Source: Punica granatum (taxonomy: Eukaryota > Streptophyta > Magnoliopsida > Myrtales > Lythraceae). From it: DNA of 64,000 bases. Within the stretch, counting starts at the first letter, position 1; the number at the start of each line of letters is the position of its first letter. Below the pieces are notes generated by a model. That model saw only the letters and a program-made list of their open reading frames with translations. It was not told the DNA's origin and did not search any database. Made by a program: the position numbers and the translations under genes. Below are positions 24,066 through 33,505 of this stretch, one piece after another. The stretch covers positions 1,736,001 to 1,800,000 of the forward strand of contig NC_045132.1 in the NCBI RefSeq assembly GCF_007655135.1, in the 5' to 3' direction.

Positions 24066-24447
24066 AGTATAAAAAATTACTGTGCTTTAACGAGTGAAAG
24101 CGGCTCACCCCAAAAAAAAAATTGTTGAAATAAAAAATGACAATAGAAAATGCAAGTACCTTTTCGTTATTTCAATGCTAGTATATCCCTTTGCTAGTCC
24201 TTCTTTTGCTTGAATCATACATGAGTCATAGCATATATAATATATTAATTAATTTTTAAATAATTTGATTAATAAATAAAAAAAGGCAGAGAAAATATAG
24301 TTTGGGAGCAAATAAATAAATAAATATATAAATAGAATGTTTTGAATAAAAAGAGTAATGAGGAAGAATTTGGTATATGTGAGGGTTTGGGATATTCACT
24401 AATTAGGGGAAGAGGAAGAGTCTCAAAAGCGGAGCTAATTTAGCATA

Positions 24448-24977
24448 TGATTAATTATTAAAAAATATAATTTTTTCACATTTTATAAGTTCTAGCATTA
24501 ACTTTTTTCTTGACCTAAAAATACACAAACTATCAAATTGATATCAATATTACTACAACGTCATCATTTTTTATCAGTGAAGCATCAACGGCAGTCACCG
24601 CCCCTCAATCCAGATCACTTGTGACGACATATGTCGCCGCCGACCAGTGGGGTGGTGGTCGTCGACGAGGCTCCCACCCCCCGACCCCTCTTCCTTCCAT
24701 TCTCGAAGTTACTTTTTTTTTTCTTTTTAAATTTGGGCAATAAGGGCCTCATCGGAGGCCACCACCGCCTCTATAAAGTTGCTGGGGACTACTGAGATTG
24801 TGAGTACCTCGATCAAGGATGTTGGCCAACAATTCCCTATTTAAATTAACGAAAAAAAGTTGGTGCGTGGTAATATTGATATTGAATTGATAGTTTGCGT
24901 ATTTTTAGATCAAGAAAAAAATTCATACTAGAATTGGTAAAATGTGAAAAAAAAATAATTTTTTTGGTAATTAACCC
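24448..24977. mobile_element. Mutator-like element with GC-rich cargo
   Basis: Perfect 9-bp duplications TTTAGCATA flank the element (24439-24447 and 24978-24986), the hallmark of Mutator-like transposons. Terminal inverted repeats are about 130 bp, with shared blocks TTTTTTCACATTTTA, CTTGA.CTAAAAATAC and CAAACTATCAA. The centre, about 24585-24690, is GC-rich (GCCGCCGACCAGTGGGGTGG) and unlike the AT-rich arms, as in Pack-MULEs that carry host gene pieces. I could not assign the cargo to a protein. Confidence 0.88.
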
Positions 24978-25242
24978 TTTAGCATAAGAATGAAGAGTTA
25001 AAAGCTGAAAGAAAATTAAAATATAGATTGGAAATATGTATTTATTCATGTAGAATAGATCCATATTTGTAAATTTTTTAATCTATAGATGGCCATTATA
25101 AGATCCTTAAATAAACTAAATCTCTTGCACATTATGCTATGTGGCACTCCCATAATTTTTCTTTTCTTTATTTTTAATCTTTTTTATTTTTTCCCAAAAA
25201 ATAAAAGGGAATTGTCGGAAAAAAGGTTTTTCTTTTTTCTTT

Positions 25243-25425
25243 TTAAGCCAAATTAATGTGATGAAGAGGAATGAGTCTTAGTGTAGCAATACAAAGCGTT
25301 GACATAGGCTCGATTAATCTAGGTTTGAGCAAGGTCGGTCCATTCAAGGGGTAAAGCTCTGTCATAGTGGATTTCCTCCTATTACAAGACTCCCACTCGA
25401 GACTTCTCTTTAGGGGAGCAAATAT
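25243..25425 (-). mobile_element. Degenerate SINE copy, minus orientation
   Basis: On the minus strand the stretch contains GTCTCGAGTGGGAGTC and AGAGCTTTACCCCTTGAATG, matching the body of the SINE at 31-213, followed by ACCTAGATTAATCGAG. The A-tail and ends are blurred. Short frames crossing it are not genes. Confidence 0.45.
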
Positions 25426-25953
25426 GGAATCATCTAAAACCAACCCATTAGTAAAAACTCTATTTCAATTTATCACTAATTTTAGTAGTCACTTTTTATT
25501 TAATGTTAAATTTTGGAAATGTCCTTATCTTTTATTTTTTCATAATAAGATTGTAGTTCGAGAAATATCCTTATTTTTTTCAATGAAATGCAAGGCTACG
25601 CTGATTACAAAAATGCTTTTAATAAATATCAAACCCCTATAACAACCAAAGTTTATATACTTAAAATTAGTACACCACTCAAGGCCTATTATATTGTGAT
25701 CATGGTCTAATTGAAAACACTGAGAATTTAATTTAAGATTAACACAAAGAAATATCAGCTTTCATACCATATGAAATATTAACTAGTACATTCTTTTGAA
25801 AAATTTGAATAATTTAGTATCAATCGATTGTTCATAGTGCTACACATAAATAGTTTTATCATTAGTTTCACTTATGCTCTCTCTCTATATATATTGGTTA
25901 TTACACAAAAGTATCACGATAAAGCAAAAAAATTAGTAAAAGAATTTTCAAGT

Positions 25954-25980
25954 CCGTGGTATCGCACGGAATAATACTCT
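25954..25980 (+). mobile_element. Possible Helitron-like 3' end
   Basis: CCGTGGTATCGCACGG can form a stem of CCGTG with CACGG, followed by AATAATACTCT. The terminal CTAG expected of Helitrons appears mutated. The assignment is weak. Confidence 0.25.
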
Positions 25981-26148
25981 TGTTTTATATTAAATACTTA
26001 TGTAATAATTCTTAGGAGTGAGCAATGAAGACCTTAAAATAGGAATATAACAATGTGACAAATAGTAAGAATTAAAATTCATCACTGCACCAACGGGAGT
26101 TTATTTAAATGATTTGACTTCTATTTTTCTTAAATAGAATCTCGAGTT

Positions 26149-26492
26149 TGTTAAGAGTGGTCAATCCCACATTGAAAATATATAAAGAAGTCATTGAATT
26201 TATATAAAACTGGGTGTCACAACATATTAACTCAAACTTATAAGTTGGAGTAGGGCCTAGCTGTCCATAGGTCTAGTGAAATTTTACATAGTATTAGAGC
26301 GAGTTATACTTTTGTGTGCTCGTGTAGGCTCTCACACCATGCCAAGTTCAATTTTGAGGCAACCAAAAGTGCGCTTCTAGTTAGGCCCATGGTGGACCAT
26401 GCGTTGTCACACGAGAGCGGATGTTGAGAGTTGTCACTCCCACATTGGGTTGGAGTTGACCCAATTGTGTATAGGCTTAGTGAAATTTTATA
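26149..26492 (+). mobile_element. TRIM (terminal-repeat retrotransposon in miniature)
   Basis: LTR-like segment 26149-26288 starts TGTTAAGAGTGGTCA.TCCCACATTG and ends GTGAAATTTTACA. A primer-site-like TAGTATTAGAGC (26289-26300, close to the tRNA-Met complement TGGTATCAGAGC) follows directly. A short interior ends in ACACGAGAGCGGA, and a second LTR-like segment starts at 26422 with TGTTGAGAGTTGTCACTCCCACATTG and ends at 26492 with GTGAAATTTTATA. The second LTR is shorter (about 71 against 140 bp) through internal loss. Small LTRs, a Met primer site and a non-coding interior fit TRIM elements. Confidence 0.75.
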
Positions 26493-26617
26493 GGGTTCGA
26501 GTCTAGTGATGGATAATTTTCACGTTGGGAGGGTTTTATTCTTAATGGGCCGACTTGACTCAGACTAAATTAGCTGGGGTCTTTTGGTCTTCCTGATACT
26601 AGGGTGTACACCGAAAA
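26493..26617 (+). mobile_element. SINE fragment
   Basis: Begins at a B-box-like GGTTCGAGTC and continues with ATAATTTTCACGTTGGGAGG and GGGCCGACTTGACTCAG, then TGTACACCGAAAACAC, matching the SINE body. The A-box half is absent. It directly abuts the TRIM. Confidence 0.5.
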
Positions 26618-27805
26618 CACTTTGTCACGATACATTAAAAGGATTTAGTCTAGATAGTAGTTGGAATCTAAATATAGAAAAAGGAACTAAAATTTGTTTA
26701 AATACACTACAATTGTAAAAAGTGCTTTTTTTGGTCTACGAATTGTAAAAAGTGCTTTTTTTCTGGGTCTGCAAATTGTAAGAAGTGCTTTAGATTAATC
26801 AAAGGAGAGTACCATATGAATCAAAGTATGTCTAAAATACATAAAAAAATGTAAAATATAAATTGCAAGAAATGGTGAAATACTTTTATAGTTTCATACT
26901 TTGATAATATAACTAGGTAAATTTGCCCGCACGGTACTGTGGAATAAGACGGTCAATAATATAATAAGCACATGTACACTTGATAAATATACCTTTTAGT
27001 TTCAATATAATATACATTATTCTTACATATAAAAAATTTTATTGCTCATAAAATCTTTGAACTCGCAAAAAGTACGTAGATACTGACTATAAGAAGAAAG
27101 AAAATATTTCACGCTATTTGCTTTTATTTTGGTACCATGCTTAATTTTCAATTAGGTCAGGGGCATTGTGCAAAATTTTAAAAGTTAGGGGCTAAACCTA
27201 AAAACACCCCCCCCCCCCCATAGTTCCTCTCTCTCTCTCTCTCTATATATATATATTAGATATGTAATACATTCGAAAGCAAGACATTAAATTACAATAT
27301 AATGATCTTTATATCAAAATAGATGGAACCATCTAATTTTAAAGTTGCTTTAATTTGGAGCATATACATAAACATGGAGGAAAAGCAAATAATGAACTTA
27401 ACCAAATGATATGTTAAGATAAGTAAAAACAAAAAAAAAAGTAGAAGTTTGTATGAAAACTTAAAATTAGTGAGTAAATAGTTTCTATATGGAAGGGAGA
27501 TAGAAAGTAATGGAGATGAATGTGTTCGAATAGAAAGTGCAAAATCAAAAGCACCAAAATGAAAAAAGTTAAAAGATTATAAGTTATAGAAATTTAAAAA
27601 GTTGTAATGCCCCCCCCCCCCCCTAAAAAAAAAGAAGGAAAGAAAGGAGGCCGTGTGGCTTGATGAGATGAGGACGGACGAGGTTTAGTTGTTTAAATGT
27701 AATTTTGATGTAAAAAAAAGGGAGGAGGAAGGATCCTTATTGACCATCCCACTATATATTTAATGTATATGGCATATTCAAAAAACCACCAACTATGTGA
27801 ACCAT
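26618..27805. other. AT-rich spacer with poly(C) tracts left of the viral locus
   Basis: The spacer holds a possible Helitron-like 3' end on the minus strand at 26913-26942 (terminal CTAG beside GCCCGCACGGTACTGTGG), a C13 run at 27207-27219, a (CT)n(AT)n microsatellite at 27227-27256 and a C14 run at 27610-27623. A near-tandem AATTGTAAAAAGTGCTTTTT repeat lies at about 26710-26765. No gene is seen. Confidence 0.5.
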
Positions 27806-27908
27806 TTCCTCCAGAGATCTATACGTAGGGGATAATCATGGAATACAGGAAGAACATGGATCTGATATGCATAGACTGTCAAGATATATATGAGATCGAC
27901 ATGGAAGA

Positions 27909-27914
27909 TTTATT
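27909..27914 (-). terminator. Viral polyadenylation signal (component A copy)
   Basis: AATAAA on the minus strand, about 250 bases downstream of the TATA element. Caulimovirids place the poly(A) signal downstream of the transcription start so that genomic RNA is terminally redundant; this spacing fits. The equivalent in the other copy is at 34777-34782. Confidence 0.55.
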
Positions 27915-28165
27915 CAAACACTTAGCCCATGATGGGCTGAAGGGAGTACATGAGTTTGAAACAAACAAAAGAAAAAGACATTAAAATAAAAGGAAAGAGT
28001 CTGTAAGGACTCAATCCATGCTTACACTGGAACTTACACACAGAAAGGGGGTTGGAGGATCCGGGTTATGTGAGCCGGATGTTTACATATGGGAAGAGAT
28101 AAGAGAGGAAGAGAGAATTATGTGTTGCGGGTGTGTGTCCTCCTCGATGCTGGAGGAAGAGCACT

Positions 28166-28171
28166 CTTATA
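28166..28171 (-). promoter_or_regulatory. Viral TATA element (component A copy)
   Basis: On the minus strand the context is CACTGCCTATAAGAGTGC, resembling the TATA region of caulimovirid genomic promoters. Upstream in viral sense lie two perfect 20-bp repeats at 28317-28336 and 28411-28430. Transcription would start near 28135-28140. No functional data. Confidence 0.5.
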
Positions 28172-28316
28172 GGCAGTGGTGGATGCCTTGTCGCTGTGCA
28201 GCTTTACACTGTGCACTCACATGCGGGGTATTGTCGAGCTCAGTGGAAGAACTGTAGCTACAGTGCCTTTTTAATCGCAAAAGGTGACAGGAGGCTGCTT
28301 TATGTCGGGCACGCTC

Positions 28317-28430
28317 GCCGAAAGGTTTTTTGTCCGTTATGGTACCACTGTGAGTAGTGGTGGGACGCTTCCGGAGATTGCGCTGATTATGTCGTGGCAT
28401 AGCCTGTCGAGCCGAAAGGTTTTTTGTCCG
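28317..28430 (-). repeat. Paired 20-bp upstream repeats in the viral promoter
   Basis: GCCGAAAGGTTTTTTGTCCG occurs at 28317-28336 and 28411-28430, and again at 35184-35203 and 35278-35297 in the other copy of the common region. The position upstream of the TATA element suggests enhancer elements, but this is inference. Confidence 0.6.
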
Positions 28431-28488
28431 GTAATGATCCACGTGTCTGAAACAGTGGGCGGACGTTCTCGGTTGCTGGGGCTAGCAA

Positions 28489-29379
28489 TCATTCTGATGA
28501 GAAATCACTGTCGCCTTGATCCCTGTGGGACTCTGAAGCAGACGAAGCAGTGTTCAATTCTTTGAGCTCCAGGAGGACCTGGCTGAGTCGCCCTATGTAA
28601 TCCTCATCAGTTTTTGCTGCTGAGAGGAAGGACGAGGCGCGGGCTTTGACCTGGAGAAAGCTTTGGTGGTCCACTTGTGCTTTGTCTGAGACAAGAGCAT
28701 TTTTACGGAACCAACTGAGAACAAATTGGGAGTCAAGATGGTCTACCTTCAGCTTAACCCACCATTTGCATTTGAAGATCCTGGCCAGTGTCTGCAGGCC
28801 TGTCTGTTGATCAGGCTTGTATCCGAAAGACCAATTATGAACCCATGATAATCCAAAGATCTGGTAGAACTGGAGAAGCACGGGAAAAATGGTTTGGTTC
28901 CCTTGAGGTTTAAATCGGGAAGCGAACATGATGTAGCCTTCATGGATTATGGGAGGCAGTATGTCTGGAATGGGACCCCAGATAGACCACCAGTGGGCGA
29001 ACCAAAAGGGAAATATGGCTATATCTTTAGAATGGAAAAAGATCAGCCAAGTGTGTCTGAACTCATGGTTTTGGTACAAAAATGCATTGTACCATGCTTG
29101 CTGGTAATCCCAGTAGGAATACATGGCATTATGGGGGAGATCGGACGAGAACCGGGCTTGGAATTTATGGATTTGGTATGGTTTTCCCTCATTCCATTCT
29201 CTCGGGTGGATCACTCTGAGTATTTTGGCTGTAGAGTGGGATATGGTGTTTGAGGAGCCAGGGACGAGGTGGTGTTTGAACTCAACTGAACCTGTATCAC
29301 TCAAAATTTTCTCATAATATTCCCGGGTTTTTGAAATGTCAAATGGCCGGAAATACCAGTTTTCGGGAAACAATTTCAT
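28489..29379 (-). CDS. Component A ORF3: aromatic-rich viral protein, function unknown
   Basis: 296 residues, starting MKLFPENWYFRPFDISKTRE. Its ATG overlaps the stop of ORF2 in an ATGA. Residues about 80-215 are strikingly rich in Trp, Phe, Tyr and His (for example SYWDYQQAWYNAFLYQN and FWFAHWWSIW), and the C-terminal 60 residues are Ser/Glu-rich and probably flexible. I see no catalytic motif. The last gene of some caulimovirids encodes a translational transactivator, but I cannot show homology. The frame is complete with no stop, unusual for an old insertion. It is followed at once by the common region. Function unassigned. Confidence 0.8.
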   Translation of the reverse strand: MKLFPENWYFRPFDISKTREYYEKILSDTGSVEFKHHLVPGSSNTISHSTAKILRVIHPREWNEGKPYQIHKFQARFSSDLPHNAMYSYWDYQQAWYNAFLYQNHEFRHTWLIFFHSKDIAIFPFWFAHWWSIWGPIPDILPPIIHEGYIMFASRFKPQGNQTIFPVLLQFYQIFGLSWVHNWSFGYKPDQQTGLQTLARIFKCKWWVKLKVDHLDSQFVLSWFRKNALVSDKAQVDHQSFLQVKARASSFLSAAKTDEDYIGRLSQVLLELKELNTASSASESHRDQGDSDFSSE

Positions 29380-29927
29380 GCAGCGAAGAAGGGGTTTTCA
29401 TGGTAAAAACCTTCTTCCATTATCAAAACAGTTTGAAATAATGATTTTGGAAACCATGGTGCTGTTTTTGAAGAGCTGGTTTCCTTATCGGAAAATGTGG
29501 TGAGACTTTTTTCTGCTCTTTTGGCGATTTGCCTAGAGCTCTCTCCCTTGCCAGTCTCCAGCTGAGGAGGAGATATTCCAGATAGCACTTGTGCTATTTC
29601 TGGTTTATCTTTTAAAACAGTAATCCATTGCTGGACTACAACATCATTATCGAGGGGAGAGGAACTCTGTTTTGCAAGAGTTTGTTTCTCCTTTTTGGGT
29701 TTAGGAATTTTACCTGGCAGAGTCTGCATGCAGCTCTGCTTATCGATCTCCTGTTGGAGAGTCTGTCGATAGGTTTTTATCTGGCTATCAACAGTGATCT
29801 GCCCAATGGATGGTTGGCCAGGGGCCTTATGGTGCGAGGATTGCTCCTCATTTTTTATCGACTGGCTGGGAGCCAGCTGTTTTGAGGCCGCAGCCTCTTT
29901 TTTCGAGGAACGAGTCCTCATGCTCAT
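29376..29927 (-). CDS. Component A ORF2: basic, disordered viral protein
   Basis: 183 residues, starting MSMRTRSSKKEAAASKQLAP. The start overlaps the ORF1 stop (ATGA) and the end overlaps the ORF3 start (ATGA), implying coupled or re-initiating translation from one polycistronic RNA as in many caulimovirids. It is rich in Lys, Gln, Ser and Pro with low hydrophobicity, has a probable helix near residues 90-120 and a Phe/Trp patch near the C-terminus. Small basic proteins in this family can be virion-associated or nucleic-acid binding, but I see no diagnostic motif. No counterpart is evident in component B. Confidence 0.75.
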   Translation of the reverse strand: MSMRTRSSKKEAAASKQLAPSQSIKNEEQSSHHKAPGQPSIGQITVDSQIKTYRQTLQQEIDKQSCMQTLPGKIPKPKKEKQTLAKQSSSPLDNDVVVQQWITVLKDKPEIAQVLSGISPPQLETGKGESSRQIAKRAEKSLTTFSDKETSSSKTAPWFPKSLFQTVLIMEEGFYHENPFFAA

Positions 29928-32900
29928 GTTGGTACCTGCAGGAATTCTCTTGTCAGGAAGTCAGGGAGACTGTTAGTCTCACCTTTTATGAATTCAATGT
30001 CAAAATCAAATACACTCAAGATAGCTTGCCAACGGGCAAAAATCTGTTTTGATGCAATGTTTTGAACATCTTTTTGAAGAACCTCTTTTGCAGATTTGCA
30101 ATCAATCCGAAGTAAAAACCTTTGGTTTAAAAGATCAGATTGAAATTTAGAAATGCAAAGGACCACAGAAAGAATTTCTTTTTTTATTGTTGAGTAATTC
30201 TTCTGGGTAGGGTTCCAATGTTTTGATGTGAACTGAACAACCTGTTCATGTCCATTTTTGGATTGTTTCAAGATTCCTCCGTATCCTTCTTCAGAGGCGT
30301 CCGTTTCAACAATCTTTTTTGCGGAAGGATCTGCCAAGTGCAAGCAAGGCAGAGTTTTGATTTGAAGCTTGATTTGCTTCACAATTTTGGTTTGTTCATC
30401 CGTCCATGGTGGAGGAGAATTCTTTAACCTGTTATGGAGGGGTTTGCAAAGCTTACTTAGGCCAGGGAAGAAATCTACAACGTAGTTTAGACTTCCTAAG
30501 AACCTTTGTAGCTGTTTTTTATCATGGATTTGATCAGGGAACCTATCAGCAAACTGGATTGACCTGTTAATGGGGATTATGGTGCCCCTGCTGATGTTGT
30601 GCCCTAGGAATCGGATTTTGGTTTGGAAGAGGCAGACTTTAGTCGGGGACACAGTCAAACCATTTATCGAGGTGACTCTCATAAAATGCTTCAGATGTCT
30701 GAAATGAGAATCAGGGGTTTTGGAAAATATGAGAACATCATCGATGTATACAATTATGAAATCGGAGTATTCACCAAAGATGTCATTCATGATTTTCTGA
30801 AATTCAGATGGGGCATTTTTGAGCCCAAATGGCATTACATTCCATTCGTACTGGCCAAACGGAACTGTGAATGCAGTTTTGTATTTGTCCTTTTCGGCGA
30901 TTTGAATTTGCCAAAAACCTGACTTCATGTCGAATTTTGAAAATATTTTTGAATCATGAAGTCTTTGGAGCAAATCTTTTTTGTTAGGTATCGGGTACCT
31001 AATCCACCTTAAGGCTTGGTTCAAGGGCTTGTAATTGATTACTAACCTGGGGACTCCTCTTTCAAGCTCAGCGTTTTTGTTCACGTAGAAGGCTGAACAA
31101 CTCCAGGGAGACTTACTAGGCCTAATCAATTTTTTGTTCAAGAGGTCTTGGATTTCTACCTTGCAGTGTTTTTCCAACTCTTGATTCATCTGAATGGGTC
31201 TAGCTTTTGTTGGGATATTTTTCTCATCAAAGTCCTTTTCATAAGGTAAGTCGATGACATGTTGCTTCCTATCCCAGAAAGCGTTTGGGGTTTCTCCACA
31301 AACTGACTCCTGAATCAGCCTGTCGAGATTATCGATTTTTTGTTTCCAATCTGGTTTTTGGAGCAGATTTTCCACATTATGGTGAGAGATCTCATCTTTT
31401 ACCCAACCTATTTGCCTCTCAGCTGCCTGTATCATGTCCAGATTTCTGGTTACAGGTTTTGTTATGAAAGGGAAAAGGGTTTTGCTTCCTAAGTACACCG
31501 TTTTTATGCCTGAATTGGTGAGTAGGAAGGGTTTAATGAGCTGAATGAATGGGGTTCCTAGTATGACTTCATTTTTTAAGTCTTGGACAACTAGGAAACC
31601 AGTTTTGTATGTTGAATCTTCATTTTTAACTTCTGCTTCTGCAATTTTATGGGTGATTTTCAATTTATCGTTGCTGGCAGAACGTAAAGATTCATGGGTC
31701 AATTCGCAGTATTTTTTAGGGATTATTCCCTTCCTCACACAATTGGCGTCTGCACCTGTATCCAACAGGGCAGTTACTTCCACTTGGAAGTCGTTCACCT
31801 TGATTGTAGGTTTTAGGAGGTATTTCTGATGGGTGAATTCCTGGCTTTTACACTCAGGTTTGGGTTCAGCACCGTCAATGGTCTGAACCAGCTTTTTATC
31901 ATTTTTCAGAGTTATTACTTCTTTATGGAGCTCATTGAGTTTTTGGCGAAGTTTTAACTCTGCTTGAAGTCTTTCTTTTTCCCGGTTTTCATGCTCTTGG
32001 GCGCGGGTATTCCTGATCATCATGTTGAGTAACCTAAGGTTTTTGGTTTGCTCAGGTTCTTTTGGCTCAACATATTTTGGAGGGGGTTTTGAGGAGACTA
32101 CGGTTTTATTAAAAGGTAGTTTCCAAGTTATGGTATTTTCAGTGAATTTGAGAGCCTTTTCTTCCATGAAGAATTGGTAAAACCATTCCCAGAAAAGGAT
32201 GTTTTTTCTATTTTCATTCATCCAGTAGATCCAACTGTTTTGCATTATGGTCTCTACGTATTTTTTTGTAAAGACATCATACAACCAGTTTTTTCTTTTT
32301 TCATTTTCTTTGGAGCAGAAGTCATTCCTAAGGATGGCTGAGGCTATTGAAAATGATTTCTCAATAACATAGATCTCAGGATTAGGATTGATTCTGGTTG
32401 CATCGGTTATGGATGAGAATGTGGGTGAAGGTGGAGCTGACTCAGTTTCATCTGTGATGGGGGCAGAGTATACTGGTCTAGGGATATCGGTGGCGACACT
32501 ACTTATTCCTCTAAGGTTGGCAGTCCTAGGAGGGATATCAGTAGCTGTTTGGAAAGTGTTAGCCGATGGGGCAACACTGAATGATCTCCTTCTAAGCTCA
32601 GGGCTTCTAAAGGAAGAATTTATCGAGGGTGTTGAGGTTGACTGTATGTCGACTGATCTCCTATGGTGAAAGCTTATGGAAACTCTCCCATCTTGGAACT
32701 GGCTCACTCGACTAAGTTCCTCATTTTGAATTTTTTCAGGGGCAACTGCGTCTTCTAAGACCCATTCTTCAGGAAGAGTTACCTCATTCCACCTAATTGG
32801 TCTAGGGACTACAGTGTTTGACCTGGCAATATCAGTTTGGAAAAGGAGGGTTTCTCCTTTGGGGCTATGGTTGAAGGCTTTGGTTGCAAACGCTGAGACC

Positions 32901-33505
32901 ATCGTTTTGTAATGGACTCTGTACACAAGGGCTAAAGGGATGGAGCCTAAAGCAATCTTGTAATTGTGCGTTTTGATTTGCAGGGTCAAGCCATGAGTTA
33001 TGTTTTGGTCTTTGAGGGACATGGTGAAATTTGGGAAACAGTTGAAATGGACTGGCCCGTCACACAGACTAGTCTCTACCGTCCCAAGGATGGATTCATG
33101 GTAATTCAGAAGCCTAGCATCCCTAAGCACTAGGAGCACTGAGGTATCTAAACCTTCTCTGGTCTGGGGTTTTATGCCCACTTGGACAAGCCCTATATGG
33201 ATGAAATTGTATTTATCGTTGTGTTTTTTCAGGGACTCTTGGTTCAAGAGTTTTATGGTTTGTGAAGAGTTTTTTAGGGGAATGTCCCGCTCTTCAGTTG
33301 TTATGGTGTAATCGGTTTTTGAGAAAATTTGTTGGAATTTTGAGTTTTTATAAATCTGTTTTGAAGCGATTCTTGGGATCTCCCAATCATCGATAGATTT
33401 ATCAAAACATTCCAAATTGACCTCTTCTCTGTTGAGAACAGAATCATTATCGAAATTATTTTCAGAAGGACATGTACTCGAAGAACTTGCTTTAAACCAA
33501 TCCAT
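29924..33505 (-). CDS. Component A ORF1: movement protein-protease-RT-RNase H polyprotein
   Basis: An uninterrupted 1193-codon frame. Domains in order: 30K-type movement protein, residues about 100-205; a variable linker; a spacer domain (380-463, with NILFWEWF) that also occurs in component B; a coiled-coil-like Glu/Lys/Leu stretch (498-540); retropepsin-type aspartic protease with DTGAD at 582-586 and EVILGTPFIQL near 646-656; reverse transcriptase about 750-990, with FDMKSGFWQI (Asp859) and YIDD at 920-923; and RNase H about 1063-1190 with the first catalytic Asp at 1069. No capsid core or CCHC knuckle is present, unlike usual caulimovirid polyproteins. The start codon lies exactly at the end of the shared leader. 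All key catalytic motifs that I can check are present. Its last codon overlaps ORF2. Confidence 0.93.
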   Translation of the reverse strand: MDWFKASSSSTCPSENNFDNDSVLNREEVNLECFDKSIDDWEIPRIASKQIYKNSKFQQIFSKTDYTITTEERDIPLKNSSQTIKLLNQESLKKHNDKYNFIHIGLVQVGIKPQTREGLDTSVLLVLRDARLLNYHESILGTVETSLCDGPVHFNCFPNFTMSLKDQNITHGLTLQIKTHNYKIALGSIPLALVYRVHYKTMVSAFATKAFNHSPKGETLLFQTDIARSNTVVPRPIRWNEVTLPEEWVLEDAVAPEKIQNEELSRVSQFQDGRVSISFHHRRSVDIQSTSTPSINSSFRSPELRRRSFSVAPSANTFQTATDIPPRTANLRGISSVATDIPRPVYSAPITDETESAPPSPTFSSITDATRINPNPEIYVIEKSFSIASAILRNDFCSKENEKRKNWLYDVFTKKYVETIMQNSWIYWMNENRKNILFWEWFYQFFMEEKALKFTENTITWKLPFNKTVVSSKPPPKYVEPKEPEQTKNLRLLNMMIRNTRAQEHENREKERLQAELKLRQKLNELHKEVITLKNDKKLVQTIDGAEPKPECKSQEFTHQKYLLKPTIKVNDFQVEVTALLDTGADANCVRKGIIPKKYCELTHESLRSASNDKLKITHKIAEAEVKNEDSTYKTGFLVVQDLKNEVILGTPFIQLIKPFLLTNSGIKTVYLGSKTLFPFITKPVTRNLDMIQAAERQIGWVKDEISHHNVENLLQKPDWKQKIDNLDRLIQESVCGETPNAFWDRKQHVIDLPYEKDFDEKNIPTKARPIQMNQELEKHCKVEIQDLLNKKLIRPSKSPWSCSAFYVNKNAELERGVPRLVINYKPLNQALRWIRYPIPNKKDLLQRLHDSKIFSKFDMKSGFWQIQIAEKDKYKTAFTVPFGQYEWNVMPFGLKNAPSEFQKIMNDIFGEYSDFIIVYIDDVLIFSKTPDSHFRHLKHFMRVTSINGLTVSPTKVCLFQTKIRFLGHNISRGTIIPINRSIQFADRFPDQIHDKKQLQRFLGSLNYVVDFFPGLSKLCKPLHNRLKNSPPPWTDEQTKIVKQIKLQIKTLPCLHLADPSAKKIVETDASEEGYGGILKQSKNGHEQVVQFTSKHWNPTQKNYSTIKKEILSVVLCISKFQSDLLNQRFLLRIDCKSAKEVLQKDVQNIASKQIFARWQAILSVFDFDIEFIKGETNSLPDFLTREFLQVPT

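Larger units (their letters stand above)
27806..28488 (-). promoter_or_regulatory. Component A 3' non-coding half of the common region
   Basis: This runs from just after the last stop of component A to the copy edge, where the primer site is lost (GTGAACCATTTCC instead of TTTGATACCATTTCC). It is nearly identical to 34673-35349; by eye I saw only a handful of substitutions (for example GTTATGTGAG against GTTATGGGAG) and small length changes. It holds the viral promoter, putative enhancer repeats and the poly(A) signal. Plus-strand frames here (28018-28565) also occur in the second copy and are antisense by-products. Confidence 0.8.

Noticed and set aside
28018..28565. Plus-strand frames across the viral 3' region, duplicated at 34885-35438
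   Set aside because: They lie antisense in the viral common region and are duplicated only because that region is duplicated. No domain is seen.
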